Shown: positions 16,381-23,788, counted from the stretch's first letter. The stretch: 52,596 nucleotides of DNA from Dehalococcoidia bacterium (GCA_022820645.1 JAJEFD010000001.1:1-52596), one strand, 5' to 3'. Notes: a model not told the origin generated them from the letters alone. Numbers and translations are program-made.

Positions 16381-17025
16381 TCACTCCTCGTGGGCGAAGG
16401 TGAGGCCGTAGACCCGCGCGGCGCCCGCGGAAAGCAGTGCCTGTGCAGCCGCCAGGAGCGTCGCGCCGGTGGTAGTGACGTCGTCCACGAGAACGACGGT
16501 CGCTCCATCCATCCCGTCTGTGGGAGCGAACGCCTCGCGCACATTCTTGAGACGCTCGGCCCGGGTTGACGTGCCGACCTGCGACGACGTGTCCCTCGTG
16601 CGGCGCAACGCACCGGTCGAGAGCGGAGCGTCCAACAAACGTGCAAGCTCCCGCGCCAGCAGCTCCGCCTGGTTGAAGCCGCGCTCGCGTCGGCGTGCGG
16701 GGTGCAAGGGCACCGGCACGAGCGTGAACGGCGGCGGGACAGTGACCGCCAACTCCCACGCCATCGGGCGCGCCATCTCCGGCACGAGGGAGCGCAGACC
16801 GCGATACTTGAGGTACTGCACCGCGGTGCGCACAACACCCTCGTAGGCGAACGGCGTCAGCACGTCGGCGAGCGGACCGCTCTCAGGCGGAGGACCCGGC
16901 GGCGGACGCCTCGCCTTCGCAAGGCAGGCTACGCAGATGTATGCGCCGCTCCTGCCGCAGCCGACACAGCGGACGGGGAACAGCACGTCGAGGCCAGAGC
17001 GGAGCAGTCGTTTCGGTATGTCCAT
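16381..17025 (-). CDS. comF: ComF family phosphoribosyltransferase-like protein
   Basis: A 214-residue ComF/GntX-type protein. A zinc finger formed by Cys20, Cys23, Cys31 and Cys34 comes first, followed by a phosphoribosyltransferase domain with PVPLHPARRRERGFNQAELLA and the PRPP loop VVLVDDVTTTGAT (177-189). In naturally competent bacteria ComF is needed for uptake of single-stranded DNA into the cytoplasm, but the family is widespread and its enzymatic role is unsettled. No other competence gene is in the window. It is transcribed divergently from the HAD gene, with mosaic 6 between them. Confidence 0.9.
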   Translation of the reverse strand: MDIPKRLLRSGLDVLFPVRCVGCGRSGAYICVACLAKARRPPPGPPPESGPLADVLTPFAYEGVVRTAVQYLKYRGLRSLVPEMARPMAWELAVTVPPPFTLVPVPLHPARRRERGFNQAELLARELARLLDAPLSTGALRRTRDTSSQVGTSTRAERLKNVREAFAPTDGMDGATVVLVDDVTTTGATLLAAAQALLSAGAARVYGLTFAHEE

Positions 17026-17036
17026 CAGTCTCCCGG

Positions 17037-17122
17037 TTCACTCTCACCCCCAACCCCTCTCCCAAGGGGAGCGATGGGCCGAGAGATGTTTCGATCCCGC
17101 TGCGCTTCACTCAACATGACAA
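17037..17122. repeat. Palindromic element mosaic 6
   Basis: A CTCTCACCCCCAACCCCTCT / CCCAAGGGGAG element (about 17038-17073) followed by GAGAGATGTTTCGATCCCGC to CTCAACATGAC (17079-17122). It lies in the promoter gap between comF and the HAD gene, so promoters must lie in or very near it. Confidence 0.8.
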
Positions 17123-17144
17123 CAACGGTGGTAGGCTGAACCGC

Positions 17145-17864
17145 ATGATACGGGCCGTGTTCTTCGACTTCTACGGGACGCTGGCGGACTGGCCGACGGC
17201 AGAAGGGTTGCAGCAAGCCGCGGCGGCGGAGGAGGGCATCGCGCTGGAGCAGGAGGCCATCGCCCGCGGCTACCGCACGGCGAACGCCTACATGGACGAG
17301 GAGAACGCCAAGCGCCCCGTGCAGCAGCGGACGCAACCGGAGCGCGACGCCTTCTTCGCCGAGTACGAGCGCCGGCTGCTGGCGGACGCCGGCGCGCCGG
17401 ACGTGAGCCTCGACGTTGCGGCGCGCGTCTGGCAGCGCGTGCGCAGTGCGCCGGACGAGCTGACGCTTCTCCCCGACGCGGAGTCCGCACTCGCCGACCT
17501 GCGTTCGGTGGGGCTGACGCTGGGCGTCATCTCCAACATGGGGCTGGAGCTCAACGGTCTGCTCGAACGGCTCGGCATCGCCGGTTACCTCCCGGTGCGT
17601 TCGACCACCGGCAGCGCAGGCGTCAGCAAGCCGCACCCGCGCATCTTCCAACTGGCGCTTGCGCAGGCGAGGGCACAGCCCGATGAAGCCGTGCACATCG
17701 GCGACAGCATCCCGGCGGACGTGGAGGGAGCGCGGAGTGCGGGGATCGAGGCCGTGCTCGTCCAGCGCGAGCCGGGGCCGCCCGCGCCCGACGGCGTATG
17801 CGTGGTGGCATCGCTGACGGAAGCAGCCGCGCACGTGCGGTCGCTGCTGGAAGCCGGGGGCTGA
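17145..17864 (+). CDS. HAD-superfamily hydrolase (phosphatase)
   Basis: A 239-residue haloacid dehalogenase-fold phosphatase. Motif I is FFDFYGTLADW near the N terminus, with the nucleophile Asp8 and general acid position replaced by Tyr10 (DxY instead of the usual DxD). Motif II is LGVISNMG, motif III the Lys of GVSKPHPRIF, and motif IV HIGDSIPADVEGARSAG. DxY is the arrangement of haloacid dehalogenases and some epoxide-hydrolase-like members, so it may not be a phosphatase at all. ATG 17145 was chosen because upstream frame is repeat DNA; Shine-Dalgarno is weak. One base separates its stop from the methyltransferase start. Confidence 0.87.
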   Translation: MIRAVFFDFYGTLADWPTAEGLQQAAAAEEGIALEQEAIARGYRTANAYMDEENAKRPVQQRTQPERDAFFAEYERRLLADAGAPDVSLDVAARVWQRVRSAPDELTLLPDAESALADLRSVGLTLGVISNMGLELNGLLERLGIAGYLPVRSTTGSAGVSKPHPRIFQLALAQARAQPDEAVHIGDSIPADVEGARSAGIEAVLVQREPGPPAPDGVCVVASLTEAAAHVRSLLEAGG

Positions 17865-17865
17865 C

Positions 17866-18717
17866 GTGAACCGCATCGTGCTCGGCGACAACATGGACGT
17901 GCTGCCGACCGTCGAGGACGGCGCGGCGGCGCTCATCTACATCGACCCGCCCTTCAACACGGGGAAAGCGCAGCGCCGCGAGCGTTTGCGGACGGTGCGC
18001 GACGACGACCACGGCGACCGCACGGGATTTCAGGGCAAGCGCTACCGGACGGTGCGGCTCGGCGCGCAATCGTTCGACGACATCTTCGACGACTTCCTCG
18101 CGTTCCTGGAGCCACGGCTGGTGGAGGCGCACCGCATCCTCTCGCCCACGGGTTCGTTCTTCCTGCACATCGACTACCGTGAAGCGCACTACTGCAAGGT
18201 GCTGCTCGACGCGCTGTTCGGGCGCGATTGCTTCATGAACGAGATCATCTGGGCGTACGACTACGGCGGAAGGCCGAAGTCACGCTGGCCCGCGAAGCAC
18301 GACACGCTGCTCTGGTACGTGAAGGACCCGGCGCGGTACACGTTCCACTACGACGAGATCGACCGCGTGCCGTACATGGCCCCCGGACTCGCGGGAGCCG
18401 AGAAGGCCGCACGCGGGAAGACGCCCACGGACGTATGGTGGCAGACGATCGTCCCCACGGTCGGGCGCGAGCGCACCGGTTATCCGACGCAGAAGCCCAT
18501 CGCCATCCTCAACCGCATCGTGCGGGTGCATTCCAACCCCGGCGACCTCGTGCTGGACTTCTTCTCGGGGTCGGGGACGACCGGCGAGGCTGCGGCGCGC
18601 AACGGCAGGCGCTATTTCCTCATCGACAGCAACCCGGAGGCGGTGCGCGTGATGGCGGAGCGGCTCGCATTCAGCGGGCCGGAGGTGGGTTCGACAGGGA
18701 TGGACCTGTCATGCTGA
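17866..18717 (+). CDS. Orphan DNA amino-methyltransferase (beta class, N6-A or N4-C)
   Basis: A 283-residue S-adenosylmethionine-dependent DNA methyltransferase. The catalytic motif DPPF (27-30) comes before the SAM-binding motif FSGSG (233-237), the order of the beta class, with the target recognition region between them. The conserved YPTQKPIAILNRIV precedes motif I. No restriction enzyme is adjacent, so it is an orphan that could have an epigenetic or phage-protective role; such genes are also common in phages, and a capsid module lies 150 nt away. It starts at GTG 17866, 1 nt after the HAD stop. Its last residues and stop come from a palindromic element that begins at 18708. Confidence 0.88.
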   Translation: MNRIVLGDNMDVLPTVEDGAAALIYIDPPFNTGKAQRRERLRTVRDDDHGDRTGFQGKRYRTVRLGAQSFDDIFDDFLAFLEPRLVEAHRILSPTGSFFLHIDYREAHYCKVLLDALFGRDCFMNEIIWAYDYGGRPKSRWPAKHDTLLWYVKDPARYTFHYDEIDRVPYMAPGLAGAEKAARGKTPTDVWWQTIVPTVGRERTGYPTQKPIAILNRIVRVHSNPGDLVLDFFSGSGTTGEAAARNGRRYFLIDSNPEAVRVMAERLAFSGPEVGSTGMDLSC

Positions 18718-18800
18718 GCGGAGTCGAAGCATCTCTCAGGAAGCGTTGGCGCGCGACAGTGCGTCACCCGAGAGATTCCTCGGCTGCGCTCGGAATGACG
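18708..18800. repeat. Palindromic element mosaic 7, inverted pair
   Basis: Two copies of the GAGAGAT...ATGAC element face each other: 18708-18737 in reverse orientation (GTCATGCTGAGCGGAGTCGA...) and 18767-18800 forward (CGAGAGATTCCTCGGCTGCG...). The first copy supplies the stop codon (TGA, 18715-18717) of the methyltransferase. Confidence 0.82.
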
Positions 18801-18813
18801 AAGATGTAGAACA

Positions 18814-18838
18814 GGGGCGGGCGCGATGCGCCCGCCCC
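18814..18838 (-). terminator. Strong hairpin after the capsid gene
   Basis: GGGGCGGGCGC (18814-18824) and GCGCCCGCCCC (18828-18838) form a perfect 11-bp stem with a 3-nt loop, 28 nt past the end of the capsid gene. Read on the minus strand it is followed by TGTTCTACATCTT, not a real T-run, so termination may be partial. Confidence 0.45.
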
Positions 18839-18866
18839 CTCACCACTCCCCAAGGAACGACGTGGG

Positions 18867-20192
18867 CTACGCGTGCTTCACGTTGTACTGGAGCGCAGTG
18901 TGCGTCGCGTTGGCGCGGTCGCCGGAGCGTTCCGCGAACGCCACGCGCATGCTGACGACCATGACGTTCTGGCGCTTCTGGATGTCGCGCTCTGTCTCGA
19001 TGAGCAACTCGCGCTTGAAGCCCTTGCGCCACTGCGTGCGGTTCACCAGCAGCAGACGGCCGGTGTCCGCGACGTTGCCGTCCGACGAGACCTTACCGTC
19101 CGCGTCGGCGAGGCGGAGCTGCTCCGACACGATGACGGGCACGCCCTCGACCGCGCCCAGCTGGCCGGTGAGCAGCGTCGCGCGCGGACCGAGCTTGTCC
19201 AGCGTCTGGAAGCTGTCGACCGCCTGCATGGCGATGTAGGTGCCCACGTCCGTGATGAACGCCAGTTCGGATGGACGCACGCCGTACTTGCCCAGCATCC
19301 GCCGGAGCTGGTTGCACATGTCGACGGTCGGCTTGGCGTTGAAGTCGTTCCGCATCGCCGAGTTGTCCACCAGCGGCAGGTGGAGCAGGCCGTCGAACCC
19401 CAGCAGGTAGTGCGCCTTGCCCGCCGCGGAGGCGGCGAGATTCTGGCCGTCGTGGTTGATGTTGGAAGAGGTGGACGCGTCCGCGTTCAGGAGCACGTCG
19501 TCCAGCACCTGCGCTGCGTTGCGGAGCAGCGTGGAGCGCACCTCCGCCATCATCGCGACGACGGCGTCCTCGTCCAGTTCGTAGGCCCACGGCACCATGC
19601 CGACGAGTTCGTACGCCGTCAGCGTCTGCTTCGCGGTCTTCAGGTCCGTCGCCGTCGTGGCCGTGTTCGCCGTACCGGGGTACCAGTTGACGTCGCCCAG
19701 CTGCAGGGGAACGTCGAACGGGTTGGACGGCATCGTGACCGTCTCGAAGAGCGAGGCGACCGCCGTCTCCACGTTCACGTCCGCCCACAGCTGGCGCGCC
19801 TCCTCCTGGGGCACCAGCTCGTCGCCCGCGCCCGCCGTGGTGGAGTCCATCGCCTTGGCGACGCTCTCCTGCCAAGCGCGGAGCGCTCGCGGGTCGTAGT
19901 CCTGGGGGCGCGCCTGCTGGGCGGCGAGCAGGCTCCGCATCACGGCGAGGTCCACGAGGTCGAAGCCGTCGAGTTTCCCGCCGCGCACCCGGACGCGGTC
20001 GTTCGAGCCCCGGCCCAGCAGCGCGTCGCGCCGCACCGAGCGGTCGTGCTCCAGCACGCGGCGCACCTCGCCCGCAAGCCGCTCCTGCTCCTCGCGCATG
20101 AGCGTCAGCTCCTTCGTGACCGGGCCGAGCCGCTCGCGCACGAACTCCTGCGTCTCCACTATCTCCTTCTGCATCTCGTCTATCGCAGACAT
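18867..20192 (-). CDS. HK97-fold phage major capsid protein
   Basis: A 441-residue capsid protein of the HK97 family. Residues about 1-50 are predicted coiled coil (IDEMQKEIVETQEFVRERLG...), the scaffolding delta domain normally removed by the prohead protease. The shell-forming part starts around residue 110, with VETAVASLFETVTMPSNPFDVP and an axial-domain region ending in GQLGAVEGVPVIVSEQL. The frame is intact with a good AAGAAGGAGG ribosome site. It follows the prohead protease and an 82-residue gene on the minus strand. No portal, terminase, head-tail connector, tail or integrase gene is in the window, so this is not a complete prophage. It may be a relic, a satellite, or a domesticated capsid. 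Confidence 0.92.
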   Translation of the reverse strand: MSAIDEMQKEIVETQEFVRERLGPVTKELTLMREEQERLAGEVRRVLEHDRSVRRDALLGRGSNDRVRVRGGKLDGFDLVDLAVMRSLLAAQQARPQDYDPRALRAWQESVAKAMDSTTAGAGDELVPQEEARQLWADVNVETAVASLFETVTMPSNPFDVPLQLGDVNWYPGTANTATTATDLKTAKQTLTAYELVGMVPWAYELDEDAVVAMMAEVRSTLLRNAAQVLDDVLLNADASTSSNINHDGQNLAASAAGKAHYLLGFDGLLHLPLVDNSAMRNDFNAKPTVDMCNQLRRMLGKYGVRPSELAFITDVGTYIAMQAVDSFQTLDKLGPRATLLTGQLGAVEGVPVIVSEQLRLADADGKVSSDGNVADTGRLLLVNRTQWRKGFKRELLIETERDIQKRQNVMVVSMRVAFAERSGDRANATHTALQYNVKHA

Positions 20193-20210
20193 CTCTCCTC
20201 CTTCTTGGGA

Positions 20211-20459
20211 TCAGTTCTCCTGTTCGATGACCGGCGCGGCCTCGATCGCTTCCGCGATCGCCTCGCCGAACCGGCGCGCCGACGACGCCAGCGTGTCCCG
20301 CTCCGTGCGGGTCAGTCCGTCCGGCGCGGCGCGGGCCGACTCACGCATCAACCGCGCTCCGCTCTCCAGCGCCCCGGCGGCATCCGGCGCAACCCGGCAG
20401 AGGACATCCACCAGCCGCGCCGCCTGCAACGCCACGCGCACCACCTGTGCTATCCGCAT
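20211..20459 (-). CDS. Small helical protein of the capsid module, unknown function
   Basis: An 82-residue protein, Ala- and Arg-rich and mostly helical in appearance (RIAQVVRVALQAARLVDVLC early, FGEAIAEAIEAAP late). I do not recognise a family. A strong GGAAAGGAGG ribosome site stands before ATG 20459, and the gene fits between the protease (44 nt upstream) and capsid (18 nt downstream), so it is very likely real and expressed with them. The position is where some phages carry a head decoration or scaffolding gene. The longer frame continuing to 21149 overlaps the protease and is a shadow. Confidence 0.7.
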   Translation of the reverse strand: MRIAQVVRVALQAARLVDVLCRVAPDAAGALESGARLMRESARAAPDGLTRTERDTLASSARRFGEAIAEAIEAAPVIEQEN

Positions 20460-20503
20460 CGCTCTCCTCCTTTCCCGGCCCGCGATGGGCCGTTTTTGTT
20501 GTT

Positions 20504-21193
20504 TCATCCGGACACCAGGCTCCGCAGACGCCGCAGCTCGCTCAGCACGCGCTGTGCGTCCTCTGGCGCGATGCACGACGGCGGGAGGTCGAACGTGAAC
20601 AGCGGACGCAGCCGCGGCGCGTCGAGTCCGCCTTCGAGCGCCTTCGCCAGCGCGTGCGGGTTCGCGGGCACCGGCACCGCACTCAGCTCCAGCAACTCCT
20701 GCCTCGTGTACTCGACGCCGCCCACCGAGCCGTCGCGTCCCTTGCGGAAGGAGAACTCCCTGGCGCGGAAGCCGACGCTCACGGCGCGCAGGAACCGCTG
20801 CCGGTAGAGCAACTCCACCTCCTGGGCGAACGCCGTGGGCGCGAACTCCACCGTCGCAACGAGCTTCCCGCCGTCCACGCCCACCCACGAACTGCGCCCG
20901 ATGGGCGTACGGGTGTAGTCGTGCGCCCACAGGAAGACGGGGTTGCGCTTGTACGCACCCAGCTCCCAGCCGCCGGCACGAACCACGTCGCCCAGGCGGT
21001 CGGCCGATTCGTCCGACGCGACGACCGTCAACGGGCGGTCTTCGTTCGGCGCGACGGCGTGGCAGACCGAGAACTTCTGCACTACCGGCGCGTCGGCCAG
21101 TCCCCGCCGGTACGCGTCCAACGACTCCAGCAACCGCTCCCGCTCCCAACGTTCGCGCTCGCTCACCCCTGCGCTCACTTCATGCGACTCCAT
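20504..21193 (-). CDS. HK97-family prohead protease
   Basis: The 229-residue maturation protease that cleaves the delta domain of the capsid protein inside assembled proheads. Family features are the RLGDVVRAGGWELGAYKRNP region, VFLWAHDYTRTPIGR with the probable catalytic His-Asp, RFLRAVSVGFRA with the probable catalytic Ser, and the ending ELLELSAVPVPANPHAL. ATG 21193 has an AGGAGG 7 nt upstream. A strong intrinsic terminator on the same strand ends only 47 nt before this start. Normally a portal gene stands upstream; here the neighbour is a cellular RNA phosphodiesterase. Confidence 0.9.
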   Translation of the reverse strand: MESHEVSAGVSERERWERERLLESLDAYRRGLADAPVVQKFSVCHAVAPNEDRPLTVVASDESADRLGDVVRAGGWELGAYKRNPVFLWAHDYTRTPIGRSSWVGVDGGKLVATVEFAPTAFAQEVELLYRQRFLRAVSVGFRAREFSFRKGRDGSVGGVEYTRQELLELSAVPVPANPHALAKALEGGLDAPRLRPLFTFDLPPSCIAPEDAQRVLSELRRLRSLVSG

Positions 21194-21239
21194 GCCTGTG
21201 CCTCCTGTGTGTCCGCCGCGGGTGGACGTCCCGGAAACG

Positions 21240-21272
21240 AAAAAAAGCCCCGGCCCTTTACTAGGCCGGGGC
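21240..21272 (-). terminator. Intrinsic terminator upstream of the capsid module
   Basis: On the minus strand GCCCCGGCC (21272-21264) pairs with GGCCGGGGC (21255-21247) over 9 bp, loop 8 nt, followed by seven T (21246-21240). It would stop transcription from the thpR operon. Alternatively it is a leader attenuator, since a weak promoter-like TTTCGC-17-TAACCT lies upstream at 21351-21323 and no clear promoter fits in the 47 nt between terminator and protease. Confidence 0.85.
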
Positions 21273-21361
21273 TCGTCCCCGTGCGTGCGTTCCTTTTTCC
21301 GGCGGACCGGTTGTTGAGAATCAGGTTAGCACGGCGCAGTCATCCGCGAAACCGGCAGGTG

Positions 21362-22009
21362 TCACAATTCAGAAATCGATCGACTGGATTCCCACCTTCG
21401 CGGGAATGACGAGAGATGGGCCGACGCAAGGCGCGTGTAGACCGCGCCGGTGGGGAGCAGGTCGCTGTGGTACAGCCCGACCTCTTCTACCGCGAATACG
21501 ACGGGGTGGACGTCGAGCGCCGCCATGGACGTGCGAAGCGCTTCCGCTTCGTCCCGCGACAGCCTCGCGTTGACCCGCGCGAGCGTGACGTGCGGTGCGA
21601 AGGTGCGCTCCTCGCGTGGGATGCCTGTCGCCTCGAGCGAGTCTTCGACGCTATCGCGCAGGTCGGTCAGCACATCGAGGGCGCCGTCGACCCCCACCCA
21701 CAGCACGCGAGGCGCTCCGCGCGGGGGGAAGACGCCCGCACCTCCCAGCGACAACTCGAACGGCGCGATGCCCTCGGGGGCGCGAACGACAGCCTCGCCA
21801 AGTGAGGGAGCCGCGTCCGGGGGCGTGCCGCCGATGAACCGCAGCGTCAGGTGCGCGCCGCCCACGTTCGCCCATCGCGTGCCGCGCGGCGCGAACGCCC
21901 GCATCGCGTCGGCGGCACGCCGCAACTCGGTACGGACCTCGTCCGGGAAGGCGAGCGCCACGAAGAGGCGCAGGTTGCGCTTCCCCTGCACTGGAGCGGC
22001 ATCAGCCAT
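21362..22009 (-). CDS. thpR: RNA 2',3'-cyclic phosphodiesterase (ThpR/LigT)
   Basis: A 215-residue 2H phosphoesterase that opens 2',3'-cyclic phosphate ends of RNA. The two catalytic His-X-Thr motifs are His53-Leu-Thr55 in GAHLTLRFIGG and His140-Val-Thr142 in APHVTLARV, with the expected spacing. The family's usual end falls at GAVYTRLASA; the last roughly 16 residues (SSFPRRWESSRSISEL) are the translation of a palindromic element at 21387-21412 that has replaced the original stop. The start overlaps the upstream glycosylase gene by 8 nt. Confidence 0.92.
   Translation of the reverse strand: MADAAPVQGKRNLRLFVALAFPDEVRTELRRAADAMRAFAPRGTRWANVGGAHLTLRFIGGTPPDAAPSLGEAVVRAPEGIAPFELSLGGAGVFPPRGAPRVLWVGVDGALDVLTDLRDSVEDSLEATGIPREERTFAPHVTLARVNARLSRDEAEALRTSMAALDVHPVVFAVEEVGLYHSDLLPTGAVYTRLASAHLSSFPRRWESSRSISEL
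21387..21412. repeat. Palindromic element 8, inside thpR
   Basis: GATTCCCACCTTCGCGGGAATGACGAG, related to 15351-15372. It is read through as the C-terminal tail of ThpR and is the last such element going right; I see none from here to the end of the window. Confidence 0.8.
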
Positions 22010-22562
22010 CGCGCTCTGTCCTGGCGCTGGCGATCAGGTCGGCGAGGCGGTTGTACCAGCCCGCGATGTCGTCCAGCGAGTACGACGCGTTCGCCGGGCT
22101 GGGGTTCGGAGCAACGAACACGCGGCTGTCGCCGAGCCGGTCCGGCTGCTCGCCGAGCGCAACGTCGTCCCGTTTCCGTCCCTCCGCGTATTGCAGGAAC
22201 CACTTGTAGCCGGTAATGCCGTTGAAGCAGACCACGAGCGGCGACGCGGCCAGCAGCTTGTCGCGCGTCAGGGGCGCCCACGCACGGAAGTCTGCGGCGC
22301 GCAGGCTGGACGCGCTGTTGCTCGCGCGTTTGACCACGTCCGTAAAGCCGATGGCGCGATGCTCGAACAACCACGCCTCGTCGCCGGGGCCGCACTCGCG
22401 CCCGCCGATCAGGCCGGAGCGGTTGAGCGCGCCCCAGAACCGGTTCTGCGGCGTCGCGAAGTACTTGCCGACTGATGCCGAGTACGCTCCGGGGTTGATG
22501 CCTACGAACACGAGGTCGAGGCCGGGGCGCAGGTAGTCCGGCAACGTCGGCGCATCAGTCAT
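22002..22562 (-). CDS. mug: Mismatch-specific uracil-DNA glycosylase (Mug/TDG family)
   Basis: A 186-residue base-excision repair enzyme that removes uracil or thymine from G:U and G:T mispairs. The catalytic-loop motif GINPG (21-25) and the following NRFWGALNRSG are diagnostic; a second conserved loop appears as VFVAPNPSPANASYS near residue 150. It overlaps the amidohydrolase upstream and thpR downstream by 8 nt each, an operon arrangement. ATG 22562 is used because the longer frame to 22946 covers the amidohydrolase. Confidence 0.92.
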   Translation of the reverse strand: MTDAPTLPDYLRPGLDLVFVGINPGAYSASVGKYFATPQNRFWGALNRSGLIGGRECGPGDEAWLFEHRAIGFTDVVKRASNSASSLRAADFRAWAPLTRDKLLAASPLVVCFNGITGYKWFLQYAEGRKRDDVALGEQPDRLGDSRVFVAPNPSPANASYSLDDIAGWYNRLADLIASARTERDG

Positions 22563-23397
22563 CGGCGAGCCCCAGCAGGCGTACGGCGTTGCCGCCGAGC
22601 ACCGCCTGCGCCGTCGCGGCATCGAGCGTGCTGCGCGCCTGGTCCGCCACGCGGGACGCACGCAGCAGCGGGTAGTCCGAGCCGAACAGGACGCGCTCAG
22701 CGCCCACGGCACGCGTCGCAACGTCGAACACCTCCGCGTCGTAGAGGAACGGCGACACCGCGCTGTCGAACCAGGTGTTGGCGAGCGCGGCGCGCACCTC
22801 GGGCATGAGCGCATAGAACGGCAACCCGCCGCCCCAGTGCGGGAACACCCAGCGCGCATCGGGGAAGCGTTCCGCGACCGCGAGCAGGCGCTCGGGAGTT
22901 GTCGGGCCTTTGCCGGGGTAGACGTGGCCAACGGGCTCCGAGCCATGGACGTTGATCAGCAGTCCCCGCTCCACCGCGAACCGCACCAGCGGCTCGACGA
23001 AGTCGTCTGTCGCCAGGTCGATCCCTTGCAGTGCAGGGTGCAGCTCGCCGATACCGACAGCACCCGCGTCGACGCAGCGCTCCGCCTCCCGCAGGGCGTC
23101 GTCTCCCCAGCCGGGGTGCACGGAGCAGAATGCGGCGATGCGCCCGGGGTAGCGCGCGACGGCGTCCAGCAGGCAGTCGTTCGCCTCGCGCGCGACGTCG
23201 CGGTCGCACCAGCCGAAGCCGAGCACGACGGAGAAGTCGACGCCGCTCTCGTCCATCGCCGCGATGAGGTCTTCCGCTATAGCCATCGACCCGCCCGTGC
23301 CGAAGAGCGCAGCGAACGTGGCGTCGCGCGCGGCTATCTCCGAGCGCCGCTCGTTGAAAGAGGCGGGCAGCAGGTGTGTATGGAAGTCAACGATCAC
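22555..23397 (-). CDS. Amidohydrolase 2 family hydrolase
   Basis: A 280-residue TIM-barrel metal hydrolase. The first metal motif is DFHTHLLP (residues 4-11), the middle His is in GLLINVHGSEPVG, a further His in WVFPHWGGGLPF, and the final Asp in RVLFGSDYPLL. These are the ligands and catalytic base of the ACMSD-related family. It is unlike the amidohydrolase at 11.0 kb in length and N terminus. It is first in an overlapping three-gene set with the uracil glycosylase and thpR. Substrate unknown. Confidence 0.88.
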   Translation of the reverse strand: MIVDFHTHLLPASFNERRSEIAARDATFAALFGTGGSMAIAEDLIAAMDESGVDFSVVLGFGWCDRDVAREANDCLLDAVARYPGRIAAFCSVHPGWGDDALREAERCVDAGAVGIGELHPALQGIDLATDDFVEPLVRFAVERGLLINVHGSEPVGHVYPGKGPTTPERLLAVAERFPDARWVFPHWGGGLPFYALMPEVRAALANTWFDSAVSPFLYDAEVFDVATRAVGAERVLFGSDYPLLRASRVADQARSTLDAATAQAVLGGNAVRLLGLADD

Positions 23398-23424
23398 GAG
23401 GCCCCTCGCGCCGTCCCATCGCTC

Positions 23425-23739
23425 CTAGTTCTCGGAGCCGGGCTCCTCGCCCTCCTCGAACGCGCTGCCCGAGAACACGCCGACCTCCCGCCCCTGGTGG
23501 ACGTGCACAACGAAATCGTCCCGTTCGAGGCCGATGGCGTCCAGCAGCTCGTCGTCGAGGTCGGCGATGATGTCCTGTATCTCGTCGGTGGTGTAGCGCT
23601 CGGAGACGCACAGTGTGGCGTGGATGATGCGCCCGTAGAAGTGCACGTCGAAGCGCCCCTGCGGCTGGGGCTGGTCGTCCTCGTAGAGCGTGTACACCTC
23701 AGAGAACGGCGTACGACACTCGCGTTCGAAGCGGATCAT
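23425..23739 (-). CDS. Conserved-looking hypothetical protein, acidic
   Basis: A 104-residue soluble protein, clearly acidic, with the sequence character of a small alpha/beta fold (FDVHFYGRIIHATLCVSERYTTDEIQDIIADLDDELLDA) and an acidic tail (FEEGEEPGSEN). I do not recognise a family. A strong AAAGGAG ribosome site precedes the ATG, and it sits between proA and the amidohydrolase on the same strand, so expression is likely. No catalytic motif or signal is seen. Confidence 0.72.
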   Translation of the reverse strand: MIRFERECRTPFSEVYTLYEDDQPQPQGRFDVHFYGRIIHATLCVSERYTTDEIQDIIADLDDELLDAIGLERDDFVVHVHQGREVGVFSGSAFEEGEEPGSEN

Positions 23740-23788
23740 GGGTTCTCCTTTGACTCGACCTGCGCCTTACGTGGGGAAGAAGCGCTGC

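Noticed and set aside
20460..21149. Long frame upstream of the 82-residue gene
   Set aside because: Overlaps the prohead protease in another frame; Arg/Ala/Gly-rich shadow.
17866..21193. Complete prophage from methyltransferase to protease
   Set aside because: No portal, terminase, tail, lysis or integrase genes, and no attachment-site repeats found.
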